The position numbers and the translations under genes are program-made. Of a stretch of DNA of 9,275 nt, positions 1 through 5,786 are shown in pieces; position 1 is the stretch's first letter, and every line of letters begins with the position of its first letter. The notes beneath the pieces are model-generated. The model was not told where the DNA came from. It ran no database searches and saw only the letters and a list, made by a program, of their open reading frames with translations. This stretch comes from an uncultured Bacilli bacterium (GTDB lineage Bacteria; Bacillota_I; Bacilli_A; RF39; UBA660). The stretch lies in the NCBI GenBank assembly GCA_947631365.1, contig CANRLB010000044.1, positions 1 to 9,275 of the forward strand. Reading direction: 5' to 3'.

Positions 1-19
1 TGTAGTTTTCTTATTAAAA

Positions 20-72
20 CTCCCCACTAGATTTTCTATAGGTACTTTTTTATCTCCCCACTAAATTATCTA
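20..72. repeat. Two short direct repeats, 34-bp period
   Basis: Two 19-bp copies begin at 20 and 54 and match at 17 of 19 positions. Both start CTCCCCACTA and end TCTA. They lie beyond the 3' end of lexA and no ORF covers them. On the minus strand each reads as an AGTGGGGAG-type block after an AT-rich stretch. Repeated blocks of about 20 bp near a terminus are known for IS21-family elements, but the window is cut at its left edge and no transposase or target duplication is visible, so that origin is only a guess. No terminator-like hairpin was found for lexA here. Confidence 0.5.
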
Positions 73-93
73 GAGCCGATTTTTTTATATTAA

Positions 94-717
94 TTAAAAT
101 TTACGATATAAACCAATGGCTTTTCCTAAAATGGTACAATTATCTAAAATAATTGGATTCATCGTATCATTTTCGGGTTGCAATCTAATATGACCATTTT
201 CTTTATAAAATCTTTTAATTGTGGCTTCATTTTCTTCAGTCATAGCTACAACTATATCGCCATTTTTAGCACTATTTTGTTTTTGAACAATCACATAATC
301 ACCATCAAATATTCCTGCTTTAATCATGCTTTCACCACTAACATGTAAAGTAAATATTGTTTCTTTAGCTGGAATTAATGAGGCTGGAATATCAAAAAAT
401 TCATTTGGTTGTTCAATCGCAGTAATAGGATTTCCCGCAGTTACCTTTCCTAGAAGAGGAACTTTTATAATCTCTTCATTTTTTTCTAAATATTCGTTTT
501 CACAAAGTATTTCAATTGTTCTAAATTTATTGCTGGTTGTTTTAATGTAACCAAGTGATTCTAGATTTTTCATATGAACGAAAACAGTAGCTGGACTTGA
601 AAGTCCAACACCTTTACATATCTCTCTAATAGCTGGTGGATAACCGTGAGAGGCTGTATATTTTTTAATGTAATCTAGAATATCTTTTTGTCTTTTAGTT
701 AATTCTTTAGTATTCAT
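94..717 (-). CDS. lexA: LexA, SOS repressor and self-cleaving protease
   Basis: Represses SOS genes and cleaves itself when stimulated by RecA filaments. At 207 residues it has the usual Bacillus LexA length. Residues 1-70 form the winged-helix DNA-binding domain, opening with LTKRQKDILDYI and containing GYPPAIREI and the SSPATVFVHMKNLESLGYI recognition region. Residues 85-207 are the S24 peptidase domain: the cleavage site is Ala94-Gly95 (VTAGNP), the nucleophile Ser130 (SGESM) and the general base Lys168 (ATIKRF). All catalytic parts are intact. The start has an AGGAGGG ribosome site at 721-728. The gene is transcribed away from the rest of the window, and a LexA box overlapping its own -35 indicates autorepression. 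Confidence 0.97.
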   Translation of the reverse strand: MNTKELTKRQKDILDYIKKYTASHGYPPAIREICKGVGLSSPATVFVHMKNLESLGYIKTTSNKFRTIEILCENEYLEKNEEIIKVPLLGKVTAGNPITAIEQPNEFFDIPASLIPAKETIFTLHVSGESMIKAGIFDGDYVIVQKQNSAKNGDIVVAMTEENEATIKRFYKENGHIRLQPENDTMNPIILDNCTILGKAIGLYRKF

Positions 718-734
718 TTTTCCCTCCTAATTAA

Positions 735-763
735 ATTCTACTATAGTTTTTCCAAAATGTCAA
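735..763 (-). promoter_or_regulatory. lexA promoter
   Basis: On the minus strand a perfect -35 TTGACA (758-763) is followed by a 17-bp spacer and a -10 TAGAAT (735-740). Only 17 bases separate the -10 from the lexA start codon, so the leader would be about 10 nt and begin at the ribosome site. The -35 overlaps the LexA box at 761-774. Confidence 0.8.
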
Positions 764-774
764 ACAAATGTTTA
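761..774. promoter_or_regulatory. LexA box 1 (lexA autoregulation)
   Basis: CAAACAAATGTTTA matches 12 of 14 positions of the Bacillus LexA consensus CGAACRNRYGTTYG and keeps the AAC-N4-GTT core. It overlaps the -35 of the lexA promoter by 3 bp, where bound LexA would block RNA polymerase. Confidence 0.75.
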
Positions 775-790
775 TTTTTTAAAAAAACTA

Positions 791-820
791 TTGATACGAA
801 CTAATGTTTTTTGATATGAT
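791..820 (+). promoter_or_regulatory. SOS-controlled promoter of the 46-residue membrane protein
   Basis: The -35 is TTGATA (791-796), the spacer 18 bp, and the -10 TATGAT (815-820) is preceded by TGA, which makes an extended -10. The spacer holds LexA box 2. Transcription would start near 827, just before the AAGGAG at 832-837. Confidence 0.8.
797..810. promoter_or_regulatory. LexA box 2 (operator of the small membrane protein gene)
   Basis: CGAACTAATGTTTT matches 12 of 14 positions of the Bacillus LexA consensus, including a full CGAAC half-site. It fills the spacer between the -35 (791-796) and -10 (815-820) of the rightward promoter, a classic repression position. Its centre is 36 bp from that of LexA box 1. 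Confidence 0.8.
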
Positions 821-845
821 GGTTAAGAAAGAAGGAGTGATAATT

Positions 846-986
846 ATGAAAAAAACATTAATTAATTTAGGAGGACTTATAATATTTTATATGATTCTTA
901 TTTTTGGAGTAATTATCCTGAATATCCGATTTACAGAACTTAATAAAAATATAAAAACTGGTTTAATAATAAATGTATTGACTTAA
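846..986 (+). CDS. 46-residue single-span membrane protein at the yneA position; putative SOS-induced division inhibitor
   Basis: A very small protein with Lys2 and Lys3, one hydrophobic segment over about residues 5-27 (LIIFYMILIFGVIIL at its core), and a short tail of about 19 residues with mixed charge. The start at 846 is chosen because AAGGAG (832-837) lies 8 bases before it; the in-frame ATG at 804 falls inside the promoter. It is divergent from lexA and its promoter encloses a LexA box. In Bacillus subtilis this position holds yneA, in Staphylococcus sosA, and Caulobacter has the unrelated SidA: all are small one-span proteins that block division during SOS. No LysM domain is present, so it is not a full YneA. 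The expression pattern is well supported; the division role is inferred from position, regulation and topology. Confidence 0.75.
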   Translation: MKKTLINLGGLIIFYMILIFGVIILNIRFTELNKNIKTGLIINVLT

Positions 987-1006
987 TTATTATTCAAGCT
1001 TAAAAT
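978..1006 (+). promoter_or_regulatory. Promoter of the DUF3419-like gene
   Basis: The -35 TTGACT (978-983) overlaps the last codons of the small membrane protein gene. After a 17-bp spacer comes the -10 TAAAAT (1001-1006). The leader to the ATG at 1037 would be about 24 nt. No LexA box is visible here, so this gene probably has a basal promoter separate from the SOS one, though read-through from the SOS promoter is possible because no terminator lies between. Confidence 0.65.
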
Positions 1007-1036
1007 ATTTTTTCAATAGTGAAAAGAGGAGTTATC

Positions 1037-1822
1037 ATGGAAAAATTAACAATCGATAAAATAGAGAATACTTACTCATTTACCAATGAAAATTTAACCG
1101 AATATCAAAATATTGTCGATTTTAATGGCAAATCGGTTTTAACAGTTGTAGGTAGTGGGGATCAATATTTTTCATCTCTTCTTTTTGGGGCTAAAGAAAT
1201 AGATTTATTTGATAACAATTTAACGGCATTATATTATTTTTATCTAAAATATTATGCAATTATGATTTTAAGTTATGAAGATTTTCTTACAAGTTTCTTT
1301 TATGATAAAAATACCCATGAAAATTATAGTAAAGTAAGGGATTATTTACCAGATGAAGTAAAAGACTTTTTTGATAAAGTATTGCAAGAAAAAAGTTTAT
1401 ATTCTTTATTATATAAGCATTTTACTTTACCAACTTCTGCGAATAATATTGATAGAACAATTCCTTATTTAAATGGCAAACGTTATTATGAATTGAAAGA
1501 GTTACTTAAAAATACCACTTTTCCTAAAATGTTTTTAAAAGACTTACTTATTTTATATGAATCATTAGATAAAAATTATGATATTATGATTTTCTCTAAT
1601 ATTTATCCTTATTTAAATATGAGTGTTAAGAAATACCGTCACTTTTTAAAAAAATACGAAAAATTTTTAAATAAAGATGGTGTTATTTTTGCTAATTATG
1701 AATGGCTCTCATTTGAGAAAGAATTTAAATTGTATGGGTTTAAAAGTCATTATGTCCCATCTTCTATAGAAGCAAAGGCTAAACTAGATTATAAAAATAA
1801 TATTTTAACTTTAAAAAAATGA
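1037..1822 (+). CDS. DUF3419/BtaA-like SAM-dependent protein
   Basis: A 261-residue protein that resembles the DUF3419 family. The best-studied member is BtaA, which moves the 3-amino-3-carboxypropyl group of SAM onto diacylglycerol in betaine-lipid synthesis. Seen here: a Rossmann-type start at residues 34-42 (VLTVVGSGD, glycine loop G39/G41 with D42), a second strand at 53-61 (KEIDLFDNN, with D56 and D59 as likely cofactor contacts), then LKYYAI and YEDF as in the family, and a fourth strand at 181-188 (YDIMIFSN). There is no signal peptide. The ATG at 1037 has AGAGGAG 5 bases upstream and is preferred to the in-frame GTG at 1019. The next gene is a diacylglycerol-type glycosyltransferase, which fits a lipid role. 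It is shorter than BtaA, so another SAM-dependent reaction cannot be excluded. It ends in TGA. Confidence 0.6.
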   Translation: MEKLTIDKIENTYSFTNENLTEYQNIVDFNGKSVLTVVGSGDQYFSSLLFGAKEIDLFDNNLTALYYFYLKYYAIMILSYEDFLTSFFYDKNTHENYSKVRDYLPDEVKDFFDKVLQEKSLYSLLYKHFTLPTSANNIDRTIPYLNGKRYYELKELLKNTTFPKMFLKDLLILYESLDKNYDIMIFSNIYPYLNMSVKKYRHFLKKYEKFLNKDGVIFANYEWLSFEKEFKLYGFKSHYVPSSIEAKAKLDYKNNILTLKK

Positions 1823-1834
1823 TTCTAAATCATT
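1818..1834 (+). terminator. Weak AT-rich hairpin after the DUF3419-like gene
   Basis: A perfect 7-bp stem, AATGATT (1818-1824) and AATCATT (1828-1834), with a CTA loop spans the stop codon. It contains few G-C pairs and no clean T run follows, so termination would be weak at best. Confidence 0.25.
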
Positions 1835-1839
1835 ATTAA

Positions 1840-1868
1840 TTGTTTTATTTATAAAATAAGTTTATAAT
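1840..1868 (+). promoter_or_regulatory. Promoter of the glycosyltransferase-transketolase pair
   Basis: The -35 is TTGTTT (1840-1845), the spacer 17 bp, and the -10 a perfect TATAAT (1863-1868). Sixteen bases separate the -10 from the ATG at 1885, so the leader would be about 10 nt and begin at the GAGGGA ribosome site. Confidence 0.6.
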
Positions 1869-1884
1869 TATTATGAGGGACAAT

Positions 1885-3012
1885 ATGAAAAAGAAAATAT
1901 TAGTGATGTATGCAAGATATGGTTCCGGCCATAAAGCAATTGCGGAGTATGTCGCAACATATATAAAAACCCATAATGATTATGAAGTAAAAGTAATAGA
2001 TATAACAGATTATGGAAATAGTATTGCCAAATTAACGGTTAAATTTATGGATTATGTTTTGAATCATCATCAAGAATTCTTATTTGATTTTGGTTATGAA
2101 TTAATGGACCATAAAATATCAACAATAGGCAATAACTTTTTTGCAAGAAAGAGTTACGGGTCAGAAAAATTAAAAAAAGAAATAGTTGATTTTGATCCTG
2201 ATATTACAATTTCTAGCCATTTTTATTGTAGTAATTTAATAACATATTATAATAAATTAGGGTTAATTAAAAGTAAGCTTTTTACGATTATTACCGATTA
2301 CCGGGCTCATGAATTTTGGATTAGAAATAAAAAAACAGAAGATGGGTATATTGTTGGTAATAAAATAGTAAAAGAAGAACTTATTAAAAAAGGAGTTCAA
2401 AGTAAAAAAATATATGCTTATGGGCTTCCTTTAAATATAACAAAAATTAATAATTTAGATGATGATTGGGCTATTTATAAAAGATATGGGTTAAGAAATC
2501 ACGAAAAAGTTTACTTGTTTTTTGGGGGCTCATCTTCAGGTAGTATGTATTATTTTAATTATTTTAAAGCTATAACTAAAATTAATTTAAAAGCGAGTAT
2601 TATTTTTATCTGTGGTAAAAATGCTAATTTAAAGAAAAAATGTGATGAATTTGTTAAAAAAAATCAATTGCAAAATATACGAGTTTTAAGCTATTCTAAT
2701 GATGTTTTAAATCTAATGAAAATTAGTGATTTAGTTATTAGTAAACCGGGGGGAGCGACACTTACTGAATGTTTGGAAATGAAAGTGCCAATGTTACTTA
2801 TTCCCGGAATTGGAGGACAAGAAAAATATAACGCGAGATTTATGGCTCGAAAAAAATATGGCATAAAAGTAAAAAGTGTTTGGGGATTTAAAAAAACTCT
2901 TAAAAATATGCAAAAAAATCCTTCAATAATTAAGAAAATGGAAGAAAGATTAAATAACTTAGATAATAATGAATCAGTTATTAAAATAAATAATTTAATT
3001 AAAAGAAGTTAG
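1885..3012 (+). CDS. UgtP/MGDG-synthase-like diacylglycerol glycosyltransferase (GT28)
   Basis: A GT-B fold glycosyltransferase of 375 residues, likely peripheral on the inner face of the membrane, adding sugar from a UDP-sugar to diacylglycerol. The N-terminal half has the family hallmark GSGHKAIA at residues 13-20, the acceptor-side glycine loop also seen in MurG. TIITDY is at 134-139. The C-terminal half opens with FGGSSSG at 213-219 and has the donor-binding KPGGATLTE at 287-295, followed by EMKVPMLLIPGIGGQE. Length and motif order fit UgtP and MGDG synthases. The ATG at 1885 is chosen over one at 1873 because GAGGGA (1875-1880) precedes it. The sugar and the number of additions cannot be read from sequence. 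The transketolase homologue follows 10 bases later in the same transcription unit. Confidence 0.85.
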   Translation: MKKKILVMYARYGSGHKAIAEYVATYIKTHNDYEVKVIDITDYGNSIAKLTVKFMDYVLNHHQEFLFDFGYELMDHKISTIGNNFFARKSYGSEKLKKEIVDFDPDITISSHFYCSNLITYYNKLGLIKSKLFTIITDYRAHEFWIRNKKTEDGYIVGNKIVKEELIKKGVQSKKIYAYGLPLNITKINNLDDDWAIYKRYGLRNHEKVYLFFGGSSSGSMYYFNYFKAITKINLKASIIFICGKNANLKKKCDEFVKKNQLQNIRVLSYSNDVLNLMKISDLVISKPGGATLTECLEMKVPMLLIPGIGGQEKYNARFMARKKYGIKVKSVWGFKKTLKNMQKNPSIIKKMEERLNNLDNNESVIKINNLIKRS

Positions 3013-3022
3013 TGAGGTAGTT

Positions 3023-4981
3023 ATGAGTAAAATAGATGAGAAAATCATCAAAAATATCAAAATGCTAAGTTTGGATATGATATATAAAGCAGGAAGTGGT
3101 GATGCTGGAATTGTTTTTTCAGCTGCTAATTTGTTTTATAATTTATTTAAAAATCATTTGATATTTGATCCCAATGATGAAAATTTTATTAATAGAGACA
3201 GAATAGTTGTTTCCAATCGTTTATTACCTTTATTATATTCTTGTCATTATATGTTTTATAAAGATCAAAATATTGATGATTTAAAAGACTATAAAAGTTA
3301 TAATTCTCATCTTGCTGGTTGTGCTTTAAAAAATAATATTTGTGATATACCATCTTTTAAAACCGGTGATATTATTGCCTCTGCTGTTGGTATTAGTTTA
3401 GGAAGTAAATATTTAAAAAATTTAATTAAAATTGAAAATGCTAAAGCTAAATTAGTTTCTTTTAAAACTTATTGCATTTTTACAATGGATGAAATAATGA
3501 GTGGATTATGTTATGAAGCAATGAGTTTTGCAAGCCTTCACAATTTAAGTGATTTAATTTTTATTGTTATTAAAAATGAAATTGCCAAAGATAGTAGTAA
3601 TAAAGAAACCTTTAAAGAAAATTTAACTGATCGTTTTATTGCTCTTAATTTTAATGTTTCAGTAGTTAACAGTGTTAATTCTATCAATGGAGCTTTAGAT
3701 GATGCTAAAAATAGTAAAAAACCATCAGTAATTATTGTAAATAGTGTATATGGTAAATCTTCATCCATAGAAAACAATAATAGTTTTTATAATCTTCCAT
3801 TAAAACAAGATGAAATGGACAAATTAAGAAATGACTATGGTATTCTAAATCCTTTTTCAGTTGATAATGAGTTATTAATGGCTATAAGAAAAGATATTTC
3901 TAAAAGACTTAGTAAATATTTAATTAATTATCATAAAGAAAAAGACCTTTTAATGCAAGACTTAAAAATAAAAGAAATAGTTAATTTTTTAGAAACTGGT
4001 AAAATAAAGATAGATTTAAATGTTGAAAATATTAAGATAAATGATGATTATCAAGAAAAATTAACTAAAGGTAATAATAAAGTTTTAAATATTATAGCTA
4101 ATAAAAGTCCTTTTATTTTATGTGGTAGTGATGATAATTTTGTTAATACCCTAGCGTTAATTAATAAAACGAATATTATGAGTAATGAAAATCCAATGGG
4201 GCGAAATATTTTATTTGGCAGTAGAACATTAGCGATGGGAGGAATTGCTTTAGGTCTTTCTTCTTTAGGTTTTAAAGTATTTATTAGTACGCCTTTAACA
4301 AATGCTCCCATTTTAAATAGTTTTATTAAACTTAGTTCTTTAAATAATTTAGATGTTAATTATATTTTTACTAATGATTCTTTTACTAATTCTGATGCAG
4401 CAAATGAATATCATGCTTTTGATGAAATAGATAGTTTAGCTAAAATACCTAATATTATTTTATATAGACCTTGTGATATAAATGAATTAATTGGTGTTTA
4501 TGATTCATTATGTAAGCTTTCTAAAAGTAGTATTATTATCTTAAATGATGATGTTTTACCAAAATTTAATTTTACTAACTCTAAATATGTTATTGCGGGA
4601 TCTTATCGAGTTAAAAAAGAAGAACAAAGAGTTATTGATGCAATAATTATTGCCTCAGGTAGTGAAGTACCCTTAGCTTTAAAAATAAGCAAGGAATTAG
4701 AAGAATATGATATTAATTTGAGAGTTGTATCAATGCCTTCTAAATCTCTTTTTGAATTACAAAGTGAAAGATATAAACAAATGCTTTTGCCAAAAGATGT
4801 TTTAACATTTACTATAGAATTTGCAAGCTTTGAATATTTAGGTGAATATGCTACTAGTAGAGATTGTGCATTTCAAATAAATAATTTTTTCTTAGGGGGA
4901 ACTAAAGAAGAAAAATTAAAATATTATAATTTAAATATTGACGCGATTAAAGCTAAAATAATAGAAATTTTAAAAAAATAG
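3023..4981 (+). CDS. tkt: Transketolase homologue, probable pseudoenzyme
   Basis: Full-length (652 residues) with the three transketolase domains: residues 1-330 (diphosphate half), about 355-510 (pyrimidine half) and 525-652 (C-terminal). The fold is recognisable from SLDMIYKA, NRDR (57-60), ASAVG, YRPCD and the well-kept C-terminal part with IASGSEV and RVVSMPS. Active-site residues are mostly gone. GHPG is GDAG (26-29), so its His is Asp27. The GHGS His is Arg66. The PGHPE His is Cys100. TGPLGQG has lost most glycines (111-117). GDG...EG reads TMD...SG (154-161). GIREHAM reads GSRTLAM (399-405), replacing the Glu that activates thiamine diphosphate with Thr402. Asn185 and His464 remain. 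It should not catalyse the normal reaction. The frame is unbroken, suggesting selection for another role. GTGAGG lies just upstream of the ATG. Confidence 0.85.
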   Translation: MSKIDEKIIKNIKMLSLDMIYKAGSGDAGIVFSAANLFYNLFKNHLIFDPNDENFINRDRIVVSNRLLPLLYSCHYMFYKDQNIDDLKDYKSYNSHLAGCALKNNICDIPSFKTGDIIASAVGISLGSKYLKNLIKIENAKAKLVSFKTYCIFTMDEIMSGLCYEAMSFASLHNLSDLIFIVIKNEIAKDSSNKETFKENLTDRFIALNFNVSVVNSVNSINGALDDAKNSKKPSVIIVNSVYGKSSSIENNNSFYNLPLKQDEMDKLRNDYGILNPFSVDNELLMAIRKDISKRLSKYLINYHKEKDLLMQDLKIKEIVNFLETGKIKIDLNVENIKINDDYQEKLTKGNNKVLNIIANKSPFILCGSDDNFVNTLALINKTNIMSNENPMGRNILFGSRTLAMGGIALGLSSLGFKVFISTPLTNAPILNSFIKLSSLNNLDVNYIFTNDSFTNSDAANEYHAFDEIDSLAKIPNIILYRPCDINELIGVYDSLCKLSKSSIIILNDDVLPKFNFTNSKYVIAGSYRVKKEEQRVIDAIIIASGSEVPLALKISKELEEYDINLRVVSMPSKSLFELQSERYKQMLLPKDVLTFTIEFASFEYLGEYATSRDCAFQINNFFLGGTKEEKLKYYNLNIDAIKAKIIEILKK

Positions 4982-5012
4982 CTAAAATGGCAAAAACCGA
5001 CAAATTTTTCAA

Positions 5013-5052
5013 TTCGCATCTTATATAATAAAAATAGGTGATGAGATGCGAA
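5013..5052 (+). repeat. Inverted repeat around the sirA-like start codon
   Basis: TTCGCATCT (5013-5021) and AGATGCGAA (5044-5052) are perfect 9-bp inverted copies separated by 22 bases. The right arm contains the ATG at 5046 and is followed by GTTTTTATATTTTT. In RNA read through from the upstream operon this could fold and hide the start codon, or act as a weak terminator. RNA started from the -10 at 5024-5029 would lack the left arm. Confidence 0.5.
5024..5029 (+). promoter_or_regulatory. Possible -10 of the sirA-like gene
   Basis: A perfect TATAAT lies 16 bases before the ATG at 5046, the same spacing as at several other genes here. No convincing -35 is seen at 16-18 bp and there is no TG extension, so the call rests on the -10 and its position alone. 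Confidence 0.4.
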
Positions 5053-5462
5053 GTTTTTATATTTTTAAAATTAAAAAAGAAATAACCATTTTAACTAAAG
5101 AAATTCCTTATAATTTATATAAGACAATTGATAATTTATATTATTTAGATAGTAATAATACCGATATATCTTTTAATATTTTTAATGATTTGTTTGATAC
5201 TTTTGATGTTTCCTATATGAATAAAAGAATAAATAATTTATTTAAAGATAATCGTTTTTATAGTTTTAATAATAATATTCATAAAATAGAGAATAAATAT
5301 AAACCAGAAATAAGCTATTTAAAAGTATATAAATCTCATATTTATATTAAAAGTGATGCGATTAATCCCTCTTTTTTAAAAAATTATCTAATGAGTGATA
5401 ATTTATTTGTTTGTGATTTTAAAAATAAAGATTACTTTTGGTTAAATGAATTTGTGAGATAA
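5046..5462 (+). CDS. sirA: Divergent SirA-like protein (DnaA inhibitor family)
   Basis: A 138-residue cytoplasmic protein. In Bacillus, SirA (about 148 residues) binds domain I of DnaA and prevents new rounds of replication at the onset of sporulation. The resemblance is modest: an N-terminal strand FYIFKIKKEI like the YYTYLIKEEF of B. subtilis SirA, and a C-terminal CDFKNKDYFWLNEF like its DFNSKRYGWLNP. Position adds support, since sirA follows tkt directly in B. subtilis as this gene follows the transketolase homologue. The middle is rich in Asn, Lys and Tyr and poorly conserved. The GGTGATGAG just before the ATG serves as ribosome site. Whether this organism sporulates is not shown here. 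The alternative is an unrelated small protein. Confidence 0.55.
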   Translation: MRSFYIFKIKKEITILTKEIPYNLYKTIDNLYYLDSNNTDISFNIFNDLFDTFDVSYMNKRINNLFKDNRFYSFNNNIHKIENKYKPEISYLKVYKSHIYIKSDAINPSFLKNYLMSDNLFVCDFKNKDYFWLNEFVR

Positions 5463-5467
5463 AAAAA

Positions 5468-5495
5468 TTCAAATAGCCAAAAAATTTGATATAAT
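5468..5495 (+). promoter_or_regulatory. Promoter of the DUF1292-metallopeptidase pair
   Basis: A perfect -10 TATAAT (5490-5495) is preceded by TGA (5487-5489), giving an extended -10. A weak -35 TTCAAA lies at 5468-5473 with a 16-bp spacer. Eighteen bases separate the -10 from the ATG at 5514. Confidence 0.65.
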
Positions 5496-5513
5496 TATTT
5501 GGAGGAGTCCAAT

Positions 5514-5771
5514 ATGAATGAAAGCAAATATTTAAAAATTGTTGATGATGATGGCAAAGTAATAGAATATGAAATATTATGTGTTTTTAAATTAACAAAA
5601 ACCGATAAAAATTATATTATTTATACGGATAATACAAATAATGAAATGGGAGATTTAAATGTTTATGCTTCCATTTATTACCCTAATGAAAATAATAGAT
5701 TAGAAGTTATTGAAACAGATGAGGAATGGCAAGAAGTCGAAAAACGTTTAAAAGAATTACAACAACAATAA
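5514..5771 (+). CDS. DUF1292 family small acidic protein (YrzB-like)
   Basis: An 85-residue soluble protein. The pattern of the family is visible: an opening strand KYLKIVDDDGKVIEYEIL, then VFKL, YIIYTD, LNVYASIYYP, and a charged C-terminal helix with DEEWQEVEKRLKELQQ. The biochemical function of DUF1292 proteins is unknown; in many Firmicutes they sit beside alaS and yqgF, which are absent here. The ATG at 5514 has GGAGGAG 6 bases upstream and is preferred to an in-frame TTG at 5499 lying inside that ribosome site. The HExxH gene follows 15 bases after the stop, so the two are probably co-transcribed. Confidence 0.8.
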   Translation: MNESKYLKIVDDDGKVIEYEILCVFKLTKTDKNYIIYTDNTNNEMGDLNVYASIYYPNENNRLEVIETDEEWQEVEKRLKELQQQ

Positions 5772-5786
5772 TGAGGAGTGATAAAA

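Noticed and set aside
804..845. Upstream in-frame ATG that would add 14 residues to the small membrane protein
   Set aside because: It lies inside LexA box 2 and before the -10, so it would not be transcribed from that promoter; AAGGAG at 832-837 points to the ATG at 846.
1019..1036. GTG start giving six extra residues to the DUF3419-like protein
   Set aside because: It lies upstream of, and reads through, the AGAGGAG ribosome site; the ATG at 1037 is correctly spaced.
3538..4311. Two minus-strand ORFs within the transketolase gene (3538-3777 and 4051-4311)
   Set aside because: They lie antisense to a clear full-length homologue, lack ribosome sites and promoters, and have low-complexity translations.
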